Positions 32,525-40,971 of a stretch of 64,000 bases of DNA are shown one piece after another. The stretch lies in the NCBI RefSeq assembly GCF_002197985.1, contig NZ_NBYK01000001.1, positions 615,840 through 679,839 on the forward strand, written 5' to 3'. Position 1 is the stretch's first letter, and each line of letters begins with the position of its first letter. The notes beneath the pieces were generated by a model. That model was not told the origin of the DNA and searched no databases. It saw only the letters and a program-made list of their open reading frames with translations. Source of the DNA: Halopseudomonas aestusnigri (GTDB taxonomy: Bacteria; Pseudomonadota; Gammaproteobacteria; Pseudomonadales; Pseudomonadaceae). The position numbers were made by a program, and so were the translations under genes.

Positions 32525-33454
32525 TCAGCTGGAGATAGGAGTGCCTGCCAGCGCCTCGAGGAAGCTTTCCAGTACCAGATGGGGGCGTCTGCCCTTGCGA
32601 GTGACTGCAGACAGCACCAGGTCGTAGTGATAGCGAGTGGGATCAAGTGCGCGCATGCGCCCGCTGGCAACCCATTGGGCCGCATAGTGGTCCGGCAGAT
32701 AGCCGATGTAATGCCCGGTCAGCAGCAGGAATGCAATGCCCTCGCGGTCGGAGGCTGTGGCGGTACAGCGCAGGGCCTGAAACTGTTGCTGAACCTCAGC
32801 CGGTACGCGAAAGCTGGGAGAGATGGCATCGTGGCGGCGCAGTTCTTCCAGTGTCAGCTTGCTGTCCTCCAGTGCAAACAGGGGATGGCCGGCAGCGCAA
32901 TAGAGTTCGGCGCGCTCGCTGTACAGCGGCTGGTACTCAAGCCCTGACAGCGCGCCGACCTGGGGAATCACGCCAACGTGCAGGCGACCGTCCAGTACAC
33001 CTTGTTCGACCTGGCCCGGAGCGGACATGCTGATCTGTATGCGCACGTCCGGCCCTCGGGTTTTCAAACGTGCCAGCGCATCGGTGACCCGCATGTGCGG
33101 CATGGTGACAAGGTTGTCGGTCAGGCCGATGTTCAGTTCGCCGCGCAGGTGCTGGTGCAGACCATTGACCTCGGTACGGAAGTTTTCCACCGCCGAGAAC
33201 AATTGCAGTGCAGCCTGATAGACCTCGCGGCCGTCCTCGGTCATGGCAAAGCCCGCGCGCCCGCGCTGGCACAGGCGCAGGCCCAGACGTTGCTCCAGGT
33301 CGCTCATCTGCTGGCTGATCGCCGAGCGGCCGATACCCAGCACGCTTTCGGCGACCGAAAAGCCGCCGCATTCGACGACCGTGCGAAACACACGCAGCAG
33401 GCGCAAATCAATATCCGAAAGCTGTGCAAGGGGGGCAGGGCGGCGGGATTTCAT
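32525..33454 (-). CDS. LysR-family transcriptional regulator (BauR-like)
   Basis: A 309-residue regulator. The N-terminal winged helix is DLRLLRVFRTVVECGGFSVAESVLGIGRSAISQQMSDLEQRLG, and the effector domain follows from about residue 100. It is divergent from the beta-alanine aminotransferase gene across a 128-base gap, the arrangement of bauR-bauA in P. aeruginosa, and so probably activates the bauA-mmsA operon in response to beta-alanine. The assignment to BauR rests on position. Confidence 0.88.
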   Translation of the reverse strand: MKSRRPAPLAQLSDIDLRLLRVFRTVVECGGFSVAESVLGIGRSAISQQMSDLEQRLGLRLCQRGRAGFAMTEDGREVYQAALQLFSAVENFRTEVNGLHQHLRGELNIGLTDNLVTMPHMRVTDALARLKTRGPDVRIQISMSAPGQVEQGVLDGRLHVGVIPQVGALSGLEYQPLYSERAELYCAAGHPLFALEDSKLTLEELRRHDAISPSFRVPAEVQQQFQALRCTATASDREGIAFLLLTGHYIGYLPDHYAAQWVASGRMRALDPTRYHYDLVLSAVTRKGRRPHLVLESFLEALAGTPISS

Positions 33455-33582
33455 TGTTTAGTTATTTCCAAACTGAAGATATGAAAAGTCATGTTTTATC
33501 ATACCTTTTGCTGTGGCACCGTATAGCCATTGAAAACACCGGCGTAGACGCGCCTTTTGCCGACTTTTCGTGAGGCACCAGC

Positions 33583-34923
33583 ATGCAAGACCAAAGCACC
33601 CAACAGCTCGCCGGCCAGCTCAAGCTGGATGCGCACTGGATGCCGTTTTCGGCCAACCGCAACTTCCATCGTGACCCGCGCCTGATCGTTGCTGCGAAAG
33701 GCAGCTGGCTGACCGATGCCGACGGACGGCAAGTCTACGACAGCCTGTCTGGCCTCTGGACCTGCGGTGCTGGACACTCGCGCAGCGAGATCCAGCAGGC
33801 GGTCGCCCAACAGTTGGGGACGATGGATTACTCACCGGGTTTCCAGTTTGGCCACCCGATGTCGTTCCAGCTCGCTGAACAGATTGCTGCCAAACTGCCG
33901 GGTGACTTGAATCATGTGTTCTTTACCAACTCCGGGTCCGAGTGTGCCGATACGGCGGTAAAAATGGCGCGTGCCTACTGGCGCTTGAAGGGCCAGCCGA
34001 ACAAGGCGCGGATGATTGGTCGCGCCCGTGGCTACCATGGCGTGAACATCGCCGGCACCAGTCTGGGCGGCATTGGTGGTAATCGCAAAATGTTCGGTCA
34101 GTTGATGGAGGCCGATCATCTGCCGCATACCCTGCAGCCGGGGATGGCGTTTACCCGCGGAATGGCCGAGACCGGCGGTGTCGAGCTGGCCAACGAGATG
34201 CTCAAGCTGATTGAGCTGCATGACGCCTCCAATATCGCGGCGGTCATCGTTGAGCCGATGTCAGGCTCGGCGGGTGCCATCGTACCGCCCAAGGGCTACC
34301 TGCAGCGTCTGCGCGAAATTTGCGATCAGCATGACATTCTGCTGATTTTTGACGAGGTCATCACCGGTTTTGGTCGCCTCGGTTGCTGGACCGGCGCCGA
34401 GTACTTTGGCGTCACCCCGGACATCATGAACCTGGCCAAGCAGATCACCAACGGTGCCATTCCAATGGGGGCGGTGGTTGCAACCAGCGAGATCTACAAC
34501 ACCTTCATGCAACAGAATGCCCCGGAGCACGCGGTCGAGTTCGGTCACGGCTACACCTATTCGGCGCATCCGGTGGCCTGCGCTGCCGGTCTGGCCACCC
34601 TGAAACTGCTTGAAGACGACGCGCTGGTGCAACAGGCTGCCGAGCTGGCACCACACTTCGAGCGCACATTGCACGGCCTGCAGGGCGCGAACCACGTACT
34701 GGATATCCGTAATTGCGGACTGGCGGGAGCCATTCAGCTGGCACCGCGCGGCACTGATCCGATCATTCGCCCCTTTGAAGCCGGTATGGCGCTCTGGAAG
34801 GCAGGCTTTTATGTTCGCTTTGGTGGCGATACCCTGCAGTTTGGACCGACTTTCAATGCGCGGCCTGAGGATCTGGACCGCCTGTTTGATGCCGTGGGCA
34901 GCGTGCTGAGCACGCTTGACTGA
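33583..34923 (+). CDS. bauA: beta-alanine (omega-amino acid)--pyruvate aminotransferase
   Basis: A 446-residue class III PLP aminotransferase converting beta-alanine and pyruvate to malonate semialdehyde and alanine. HWMPFSANRNFHRDPR, YDSLSGLWTCGAGHSR, NSGSECADTAVKMARAYW and the GYHGVNIAGTSLGGIGGNR stretch closely follow P. aeruginosa BauA. IFDEVITGFGR holds the PLP Asp, and LAKQITNGAIPMG holds the catalytic Lys. It is the first gene of a two-gene operon with mmsA. Confidence 0.93.
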   Translation: MQDQSTQQLAGQLKLDAHWMPFSANRNFHRDPRLIVAAKGSWLTDADGRQVYDSLSGLWTCGAGHSRSEIQQAVAQQLGTMDYSPGFQFGHPMSFQLAEQIAAKLPGDLNHVFFTNSGSECADTAVKMARAYWRLKGQPNKARMIGRARGYHGVNIAGTSLGGIGGNRKMFGQLMEADHLPHTLQPGMAFTRGMAETGGVELANEMLKLIELHDASNIAAVIVEPMSGSAGAIVPPKGYLQRLREICDQHDILLIFDEVITGFGRLGCWTGAEYFGVTPDIMNLAKQITNGAIPMGAVVATSEIYNTFMQQNAPEHAVEFGHGYTYSAHPVACAAGLATLKLLEDDALVQQAAELAPHFERTLHGLQGANHVLDIRNCGLAGAIQLAPRGTDPIIRPFEAGMALWKAGFYVRFGGDTLQFGPTFNARPEDLDRLFDAVGSVLSTLD

Positions 34924-34975
34924 CTTTTTCGGCTGCCTGCACAGCGGGCAACGCCATGTTTCCCAGGAGTAGATG

Positions 34976-36472
34976 ATGACCAATATTACCCATTTGATCG
35001 ACGGCCATCCGGTGGCTGGCAGCGGCCGCAGTGCCGACGTGTTCAACCCGTCCACTGGCGCGGTCAGCGGTCAGGTACCGCTGGCCGATGAGTCCGTCAT
35101 CCAGCAGGCCATTGATTCGGCCAAGGCTGCCTTCCCGGCATGGCGGCGTACGCCGGCGGCCAAGCGTGCGCAGATCATGTTCCGCTTCAAGCAGCTGCTG
35201 GAAGAGAATGAAAACGCCATCGCAGAAATGATCAGTGCCGAGCACGGCAAGACCATCGAGGATGCCATTGGCGAACTCAAGCGCGGTATCGAGAACGTCG
35301 AATACGCCTGCGCCGCCCCGGAGGTTCTCAAGGGCGAATACAGCCGCAACGTCGGCCCGGATATCGACGCCTGGAGCGACTTTCAGCCGGTCGGCGTGGT
35401 GGCCGGTATCACCCCGTTCAACTTCCCGGCCATGGTGCCGCTGTGGATGTATCCGCTGGCCATCGTCTGCGGCAACTGCTTCATTCTCAAGCCGTCCGAG
35501 CGTGATCCGACGTCAACCTTGTTCATTGCCGAATTGCTGCACCAGGCCGGTCTGCCCAAGGGTGTACTGAACGTCGTCCATGGCGACAAGCAAGCGGTCG
35601 ATGCGCTGATCGCCGCCCCCGAGGTCAAGGCGCTGAGTTTTGTCGGCTCGACCCCGATTGCCGAATATATCTACGCTGAAGGCACCAAGCGCGGCAAGCG
35701 CGTGCAGGCGCTCGGCGGCGCCAAAAATCACGCGGTGCTGATGCCCGATGCGGATCTGGATAACGCGGTCAGCGCATTGATGGGGGCTGCCTACGGCTCC
35801 TGCGGCGAGCGCTGCATGGCGATTTCAGTAGCGGTTTGTGTGGGTGATCAGATTGCCGATGCACTGGTCGAGAAACTGGTACCGCAGATCAAGGCACTGA
35901 AGGTCGGTCCAGGCACCACCTGCGGTCTGGATATGGGGCCGCTGGTGACCGGGCAGCATCTGGACAAGGTCACAGGTTACGTCGAAGACGGTGTGAAGGC
36001 TGGTGCCGAGCTGGTTGTCGATGGTCGCGGGCTGAGCATCGATGGCCACGAACAGGGCTTCTTCCTCGGTGGTTGCCTGTTCGATCGCGTGACTCCGGAG
36101 ATGCGCATCTATCAGGAAGAAATCTTTGGCCCGGTGCTCTGTGTCGTGCGCGTCAACAGCCTGGAAGAGGCCATGCAACTGATCAACGATCACGAGTACG
36201 GTAACGGCACATGTATCTTCACCCGTGACGGTGAGTCTGCACGTCTGTTCTGTGATGAGATCGAAGTCGGTATGGTCGGCGTCAACGTACCGCTGCCGGT
36301 GCCGGTCGCCTATCACAGCTTTGGCGGCTGGAAGCGCTCGCTGTTTGGTGATCTGCACGCCTATGGCCCGGACGGGGTGCGTTTCTATACCCGCCGCAAG
36401 GCAATCACGCAGCGCTGGCCCAAGCGCGCCAGTCATGAGGCGGCGCAGTTTGCGTTCCCCAGCAATGGCTGA
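34976..36472 (+). CDS. mmsA: CoA-acylating (methyl)malonate-semialdehyde dehydrogenase
   Basis: A 498-residue aldehyde dehydrogenase that would oxidise malonate semialdehyde from BauA to acetyl-CoA. It shows GITPFNFPAMVPLWMYP, KPSERDPTSTL, LGGAKNHAVLMPDAD and the catalytic Cys in GSCGERCMAIS, the MmsA/IolA signature that lacks the usual ALDH catalytic Glu. Two adjacent ATGs occur (34973, 34976). The second has aggag at better spacing. A strong terminator follows, so bauA-mmsA is a closed operon. Confidence 0.93.
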   Translation: MTNITHLIDGHPVAGSGRSADVFNPSTGAVSGQVPLADESVIQQAIDSAKAAFPAWRRTPAAKRAQIMFRFKQLLEENENAIAEMISAEHGKTIEDAIGELKRGIENVEYACAAPEVLKGEYSRNVGPDIDAWSDFQPVGVVAGITPFNFPAMVPLWMYPLAIVCGNCFILKPSERDPTSTLFIAELLHQAGLPKGVLNVVHGDKQAVDALIAAPEVKALSFVGSTPIAEYIYAEGTKRGKRVQALGGAKNHAVLMPDADLDNAVSALMGAAYGSCGERCMAISVAVCVGDQIADALVEKLVPQIKALKVGPGTTCGLDMGPLVTGQHLDKVTGYVEDGVKAGAELVVDGRGLSIDGHEQGFFLGGCLFDRVTPEMRIYQEEIFGPVLCVVRVNSLEEAMQLINDHEYGNGTCIFTRDGESARLFCDEIEVGMVGVNVPLPVPVAYHSFGGWKRSLFGDLHAYGPDGVRFYTRRKAITQRWPKRASHEAAQFAFPSNG

Positions 36473-36485
36473 GCAGTAGGTCTAA

Positions 36486-36510
36486 AGGCCGCCTCCGGGC
36501 GGCCTGTTTG
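36486..36510 (+). terminator. Rho-independent terminator after mmsA
   Basis: aggccgcc-tccg-ggcggcct is a perfect 8-bp stem followed by gtttgtttt, 14 bases after the stop codon. Confidence 0.85.
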
Positions 36511-36675
36511 TTTTGGCCATCATTGTTCGCAGTCGAGCCCTAAGCGGTGTTCCTTGAAGGCTTGATTACGATTTTTGATGCCTGTTCAGGTTGGCGGTCT
36601 GTGATGTGGCACCTACAATGCGGAGGCTTACGCATTTTGCGTTCTGCCAGCGGGTTCAGGAGCGAACATCCAGGC

Positions 36676-37764
36676 ATGTCAAATAAAAACAGCGCGGATA
36701 TGCACCGCAGTGAGCAACGTCCCGAGTTCTGGGCCTTGTCCATGCGTTGTTGCCAGTTGGCCGGCACGGTTGATATCTGTTTCTTTTTTATCTTCCTTTG
36801 GCTTGGTTCTCCGATTCTGGCCTGGATCAATGTGATCAGCGTCGGCATGTACGTTTGGGCCTATCGTGCTTTCCGCGATCGTCGCAACCGCCTGGCTATC
36901 ATGCTGATCCGCACCGAAGTGCTGGTGCATGCGGCACTGGGAACGGTGCTGGTTGGCTGGGACAGCGGTTTCCATTATTTCCTGCTGATGTTCATTCCGG
37001 CGCTGTTTGCCACCATGCGCCAGCGCAGCGCCTGGACTCTGGCGGTCTGCCTGTGGGGCTATTACGTCGGTCTGTATGTGTTGATGTGGTTTATTGAGCC
37101 ACTGCAGCCGATCTCGCCCAACGCGCTGTTGTCCGTCAACATCTTTAACTTCACGACCGTTTTCCTGATGTTTGCCTACCTGACCATGTATTACGTGGTG
37201 ACGGTGACCCGGGCGCACCGGCGACTGGCACGCATGGCGACCACCGACCCGTTGACCGGCCTGTTCAATCGGCGGCATATGGTTGACCTGACCGAAAAGC
37301 TGCTTGCCCGGGAACAGCGTCAACAGGGGAAGCTGACGCTGATGCTGATGGACCTTGATCATTTCAAGGACATTAACGACCAGTATGGTCATGAACTGGG
37401 AGATCGGGTGCTGCAGCGGGTTGCGCTGCTATTGCGTGATCAGGCCCGTGAACAGGACTTTGTTGGCCGTTGGGGTGGCGAGGAGTTTCTCGTGGTACTG
37501 CCGGAAACCGATCCGGAGCAGGCCCTTGTAGCCGCAGAGCGGATTCGGGCTGCGGTGCAGGCGCTGGATTGGACTGATCTGAAGCCGGGCCTGCAGGTCA
37601 CGCTCTGTGCGGGTATCAGTCAGTTGAATGACCGGGAAAGCTTCAGCAGTGCCATTGCCCGTGCCGATCGTGCGCTTTACCGGGGCAAGGCGCACGGCCG
37701 CAATCGAGTGGAGCAGGCTCGCCTGGGTGATGCAGGTCTGGGGCTGGCAGAACAACCCGTCTGA
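36676..37764 (+). CDS. GGDEF diguanylate cyclase, membrane-bound
   Basis: A 362-residue protein. Five or six hydrophobic helices fill residues 25-185, then a GGDEF domain starts at TTDPLTGLFNRRHM and has the active motif RWGGEEF plus the metal Asp in MDLDHFKDIND. It should make cyclic di-GMP. The RxxD inhibitory site is not obvious. The ATG 36676 (MSNKNSADMH) is used. An in-frame GTG upstream would add 43 residues that do not look membrane-like. Its stop is four bases from that of the convergent phosphatase gene. Confidence 0.9.
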   Translation: MSNKNSADMHRSEQRPEFWALSMRCCQLAGTVDICFFFIFLWLGSPILAWINVISVGMYVWAYRAFRDRRNRLAIMLIRTEVLVHAALGTVLVGWDSGFHYFLLMFIPALFATMRQRSAWTLAVCLWGYYVGLYVLMWFIEPLQPISPNALLSVNIFNFTTVFLMFAYLTMYYVVTVTRAHRRLARMATTDPLTGLFNRRHMVDLTEKLLAREQRQQGKLTLMLMDLDHFKDINDQYGHELGDRVLQRVALLLRDQAREQDFVGRWGGEEFLVVLPETDPEQALVAAERIRAAVQALDWTDLKPGLQVTLCAGISQLNDRESFSSAIARADRALYRGKAHGRNRVEQARLGDAGLGLAEQPV

Positions 37765-37768
37765 GTAC

Positions 37769-38584
37769 CTAGTCGGCGTCCAGCGACGGGCCGATCATCC
37801 CGGCGACCTGATCGTATACGCCGGGGCAGGCGACCAGGTAGGGGTTGCCCTTGAGTAGCCCTTCGCCGCGCAGGAAGTTGTTGCTGCGCCCGCCCGATTC
37901 AGCCAGCAGGGCCAGGCCGGCAACACAATCCCAGCTTTTCAGACGGGTCTCGTAGTAACCCAGCAGCCGCCCGGAGGCGACGTAGGCGGTCATCAGTGCG
38001 CCCGAGCCGTTGCGCAGGAACATCCCTCCTGCGTCCAGCAGTTTGCCCAGGAATGGCATGAAGTGCTGCTTTCCGTCTGCGTAGAAGGTACCTACACCCA
38101 GCAATCCGGCATGCAGGTCGGTTGCCTCGCTGACCCGCATCGGTTGCGCGTTGACCCAGGCACCGAAACCGCGACCGCCATGAAACACCTCGTCGTGATT
38201 TGGGTCTGCTACGACGCCAATGGTCGGTACGCCATCGACCAGCAGGCCGATGGACACGCACCAGTTATGCAGGCCGTGGAGAAAGCAGGCGGTGCCGTCA
38301 ATGGGGTCAACCACCCAAACACAGCGCGCATCGAGTCGCTCGGCGCCGGTTTCCTCGCCAACAAAGCCGTCCTCGGGGAACGCGGCCATCAGCTGCGCAC
38401 GGATGAGGTCTTCGAGTTCGCGGTCGGCAGCGCTGACCATATCCTGGTTAAAGCCGCCCTTGTGCTCTACCGCCAGCTGATCGCGCTGGCGATAGAGGGT
38501 CAGACCGCGCTGAGCCGCCTCGCGTGCCAACTGGCAGGCCAGCTGGTAGCGACTGTCGAGATCCTGCTCAGGGGCGTCATGCAT
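37769..38584 (-). CDS. inositol monophosphatase family protein (HisN-like)
   Basis: A 271-residue Mg-dependent phosphatase. Metal ligands are seen in VGEETG, WVVDPIDGTACFL and KSWDCVAGLALLAESGG, the three IMPase motifs. The IMPase family includes histidinol-phosphatase and inositol phosphatase members. Which one this is cannot be decided. Its ATG overlaps the end of the upstream retropepsin-like gene by eight bases, implying an operon. Confidence 0.9.
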   Translation of the reverse strand: MHDAPEQDLDSRYQLACQLAREAAQRGLTLYRQRDQLAVEHKGGFNQDMVSAADRELEDLIRAQLMAAFPEDGFVGEETGAERLDARCVWVVDPIDGTACFLHGLHNWCVSIGLLVDGVPTIGVVADPNHDEVFHGGRGFGAWVNAQPMRVSEATDLHAGLLGVGTFYADGKQHFMPFLGKLLDAGGMFLRNGSGALMTAYVASGRLLGYYETRLKSWDCVAGLALLAESGGRSNNFLRGEGLLKGNPYLVACPGVYDQVAGMIGPSLDAD

Positions 38585-39101
38585 TGCCGGTCGTGCAGTC
38601 GGGAGAGGTGGTGAAGGTACGCGAGCTGTCTACGTTGCCCAGTCGGTCCAGAGTACGACGTCCCAGCAGAACCGGGTAATGCATATTGCTGCGGTCGCGC
38701 AGGGAAAACTCTTCATTCAGACGCTCGCCGGCAACACACACATCCATGCGCACGACCGGACGCTGTTCCGAACCGCCGGCACCGCGCACGCGAAGATCGC
38801 GCTCCAGAGGTCGCTCAAAGGTTTCGCTGATCAGACTGTCTGATTTCAGGTCTTCCAGAGTGACCTTGAAGCGCACCCATTGCCTGCCGTCGCGTTCGAA
38901 GCGCTCAATATCTTCGGCGTGCATGGAGGAGGTGAGCGCACCGGTATCGAGCTTGAACTTGACGGTCATGTCGGCCGGCTCGATGACGCCATGTTCGATC
39001 CAGCCGAGGTTACGGGGAGATTCAGCGTGAGCCAGAGGGGATAAAGCGGTGACGCCTGCAAGCAGCGCAGGCAGGAACAGATTCTTGAAAGTGGAAGGCA
39101 T
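38577..39101 (-). CDS. retropepsin-like (RimB/PF05618, 'ATP-dependent zinc protease') exported protein
   Basis: A 174-residue protein with signal peptide MPSTFKNLFLPALLAGVTALSPLAHA. The aspartyl-protease-like core contains FKLDTGALTSSMHAEDIE (DTGA motif) and YPVLLGRRTLD near the end. This family is misnamed zinc protease in many annotations. It resembles retropepsins. The target is unknown. It overlaps the downstream IMPase gene by eight bases. Confidence 0.85.
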   Translation of the reverse strand: MPSTFKNLFLPALLAGVTALSPLAHAESPRNLGWIEHGVIEPADMTVKFKLDTGALTSSMHAEDIERFERDGRQWVRFKVTLEDLKSDSLISETFERPLERDLRVRGAGGSEQRPVVRMDVCVAGERLNEEFSLRDRSNMHYPVLLGRRTLDRLGNVDSSRTFTTSPDCTTGNA

Positions 39102-39248
39102 CGGAATGTCTCCTGTTTACAGCCATTTCAATATGCACAAATGGAATGACCACGGGAAGCGGTAGATAATTCCGCTCCCCCTGACAGGAAAGGGTCCGTT
39201 TTCACTATCGAGGGCGGGTCGCTGCTGTCTTTGCATCGACCCGCTCTA

Positions 39249-40865
39249 TCACTGAGGGGTTAGTCGATAGAGGCCGTTGTCGATGTCGGAGGCGAAGTAT
39301 ACGCGCCCCTGCGCATCCACCGCCAGAGCCGTTGGAATACCGGTCGGAGGCATCCCCGGCCCGGGTTTGAGGCCTATCGGCAGCTGCTCGACAGCGATTG
39401 TGCTCTCACCAGTTTGGGGGTTGATGGTCACCAGGCGCTGGGCGCTTGGCTCGGCTACCAGGAGATGACCATCAGGCAGCTCGGCAAGCCCCTCCGGCAG
39501 ACGCAGGCCTTCGGCTACGCTGGTCAGTTCACCCGTAGCAGGGTTGAAGCGGCTCAGGACGCCGCTCATTTGCGTCAGATAGACCATGCCGTCACGCGCC
39601 AGGATCATCTGTACGGGGCCCTGCAGCCCGTTGAGGACGTCGATGCGCTCGCCAAGATCAGCCCCCATCAGCCGCAGCAGCTTGCCGGTGCCCATTTCGC
39701 TGACCAGGATACTGCCATCATCCAGCTCAACGGCCGCCGACGGGGCATTGAGCTGATGGACCATCGCCAGCGTGCTGTTGTCGGCGCGACTGATCAACTG
39801 CAGGGTGCCGGTCGAGAAGCTGGTGACCAGCAGGCGCTCTTTGCCGAGACCGACATTGATCGGGTACTCGGCGTCGGAACCGTGGGCCCGGCGCAGGTCG
39901 GTCACCTTGCCACTGGCGGTGTCGATCGCACGCAGTGCGAAAACGTCGGCGATATACAGGGTCTTGCCGTCTTCGCTCAGGGTCAGCCCGGCCGGAACCG
40001 CCAGTTCGCCGCCGACAATCTGCCGGGCTTCACCGGTCTGCGGGTTGACCTGGGTGATGCGGTTGTTGGCCATGTTGGACACATAGATGTTGTCCTGCGC
40101 GTCCAGCGCCAGATTATCCAGTGCGCTGTCGAGCTGGGCGATCACACGGGTTTCGCCGCTGCGCTGGTCAACCTGTTTGAGTTGCCCGCTGAAGGTATCG
40201 ATCGCGTAGAGGTTGCCTTTGGAGTCGAAGTTGGCTGCAGCCGGGGTCTTGAAGTCACTGGAGATGATCTTGATCTCGCCATCATCCGGGTTGATGCGTA
40301 CCACCTGGCCCTTGAACCAGAGCGGGCCATACAGCCAGCCGTCGGCTCCGACTTCGAAGCCATTGAAGCCGCCCATGTCCCGGGCGATCAGTCTGGGTGG
40401 TTGCTGGCCGGTGCGGTCGACCTCCCACAGGGCATCGCCGAGAAATACCTGACTGGCGTAGAGCGCGCCGGTTTCGTCGTTGAAGTCCAGCGAGTTGATG
40501 CCGGGCAGGTCGCTCGCCAGTACCTGGATCGGAGCGTCGTCGTTTTCCCGATACAGCACGCGGCCGGAGTAGAAACCGGTCCAGGCCATCTCGCCGTTGG
40601 GGCCGATGGCGATGTCGTCGGCCTGGCCGTCGTCCGGGCCGATCAGGGTGCTCACGCTGCCGTCGTCGATATCAACCTGATAGATGCTGTTGCCGACCAC
40701 GCTGCCGGCAAGCAGGCGGCCAAGCCTGTCGACGGCCAGGCCGTGGACGCCCTTGAACGGGGAGGGATCAACGATGACTTCAGGGCTTGAGTAGCTGGTG
40801 GCGAGCGCCAGAGGGGCCAGGCTGAACAGCCCGGCCAGGGCCAGAGCCCGCATGGGATACTTCAT
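39249..40865 (-). CDS. exported NHL/SMP-30-like beta-propeller protein
   Basis: A 538-residue protein with a signal peptide (MKYPMRALALAGLFSLAPLALA). It consists of about a dozen repeats of the type GLAVDRLGRLLAG, NLALDAQDNIYVSN and ALAVDAQGRVYFASD, i.e. NHL/SGL-type propeller blades, enough for two propellers. Such proteins bind ligands or cell-wall polymers or act as lactonase-like enzymes. No catalytic residues can be assigned. It stands alone with about 100-150 bases on either side. Confidence 0.8.
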   Translation of the reverse strand: MKYPMRALALAGLFSLAPLALATSYSSPEVIVDPSPFKGVHGLAVDRLGRLLAGSVVGNSIYQVDIDDGSVSTLIGPDDGQADDIAIGPNGEMAWTGFYSGRVLYRENDDAPIQVLASDLPGINSLDFNDETGALYASQVFLGDALWEVDRTGQQPPRLIARDMGGFNGFEVGADGWLYGPLWFKGQVVRINPDDGEIKIISSDFKTPAAANFDSKGNLYAIDTFSGQLKQVDQRSGETRVIAQLDSALDNLALDAQDNIYVSNMANNRITQVNPQTGEARQIVGGELAVPAGLTLSEDGKTLYIADVFALRAIDTASGKVTDLRRAHGSDAEYPINVGLGKERLLVTSFSTGTLQLISRADNSTLAMVHQLNAPSAAVELDDGSILVSEMGTGKLLRLMGADLGERIDVLNGLQGPVQMILARDGMVYLTQMSGVLSRFNPATGELTSVAEGLRLPEGLAELPDGHLLVAEPSAQRLVTINPQTGESTIAVEQLPIGLKPGPGMPPTGIPTALAVDAQGRVYFASDIDNGLYRLTPQ

Positions 40866-40971
40866 TTGCGATCTTCCTTGTTGTTATTGATCTGCTCTGT
40901 GATTCTAGACCCTCATAGCCGCCCGTGCGGGCGGCATCATCTGGCTTGATGACGGCGGATAAGCGCAAGGC

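Noticed and set aside
40918-40935. gccgccc/gggcggc hairpin between ABC exporter and beta-propeller genes
   Set aside because: A stem is present but no T-run follows on the transcribed strand, so I do not call it a terminator.
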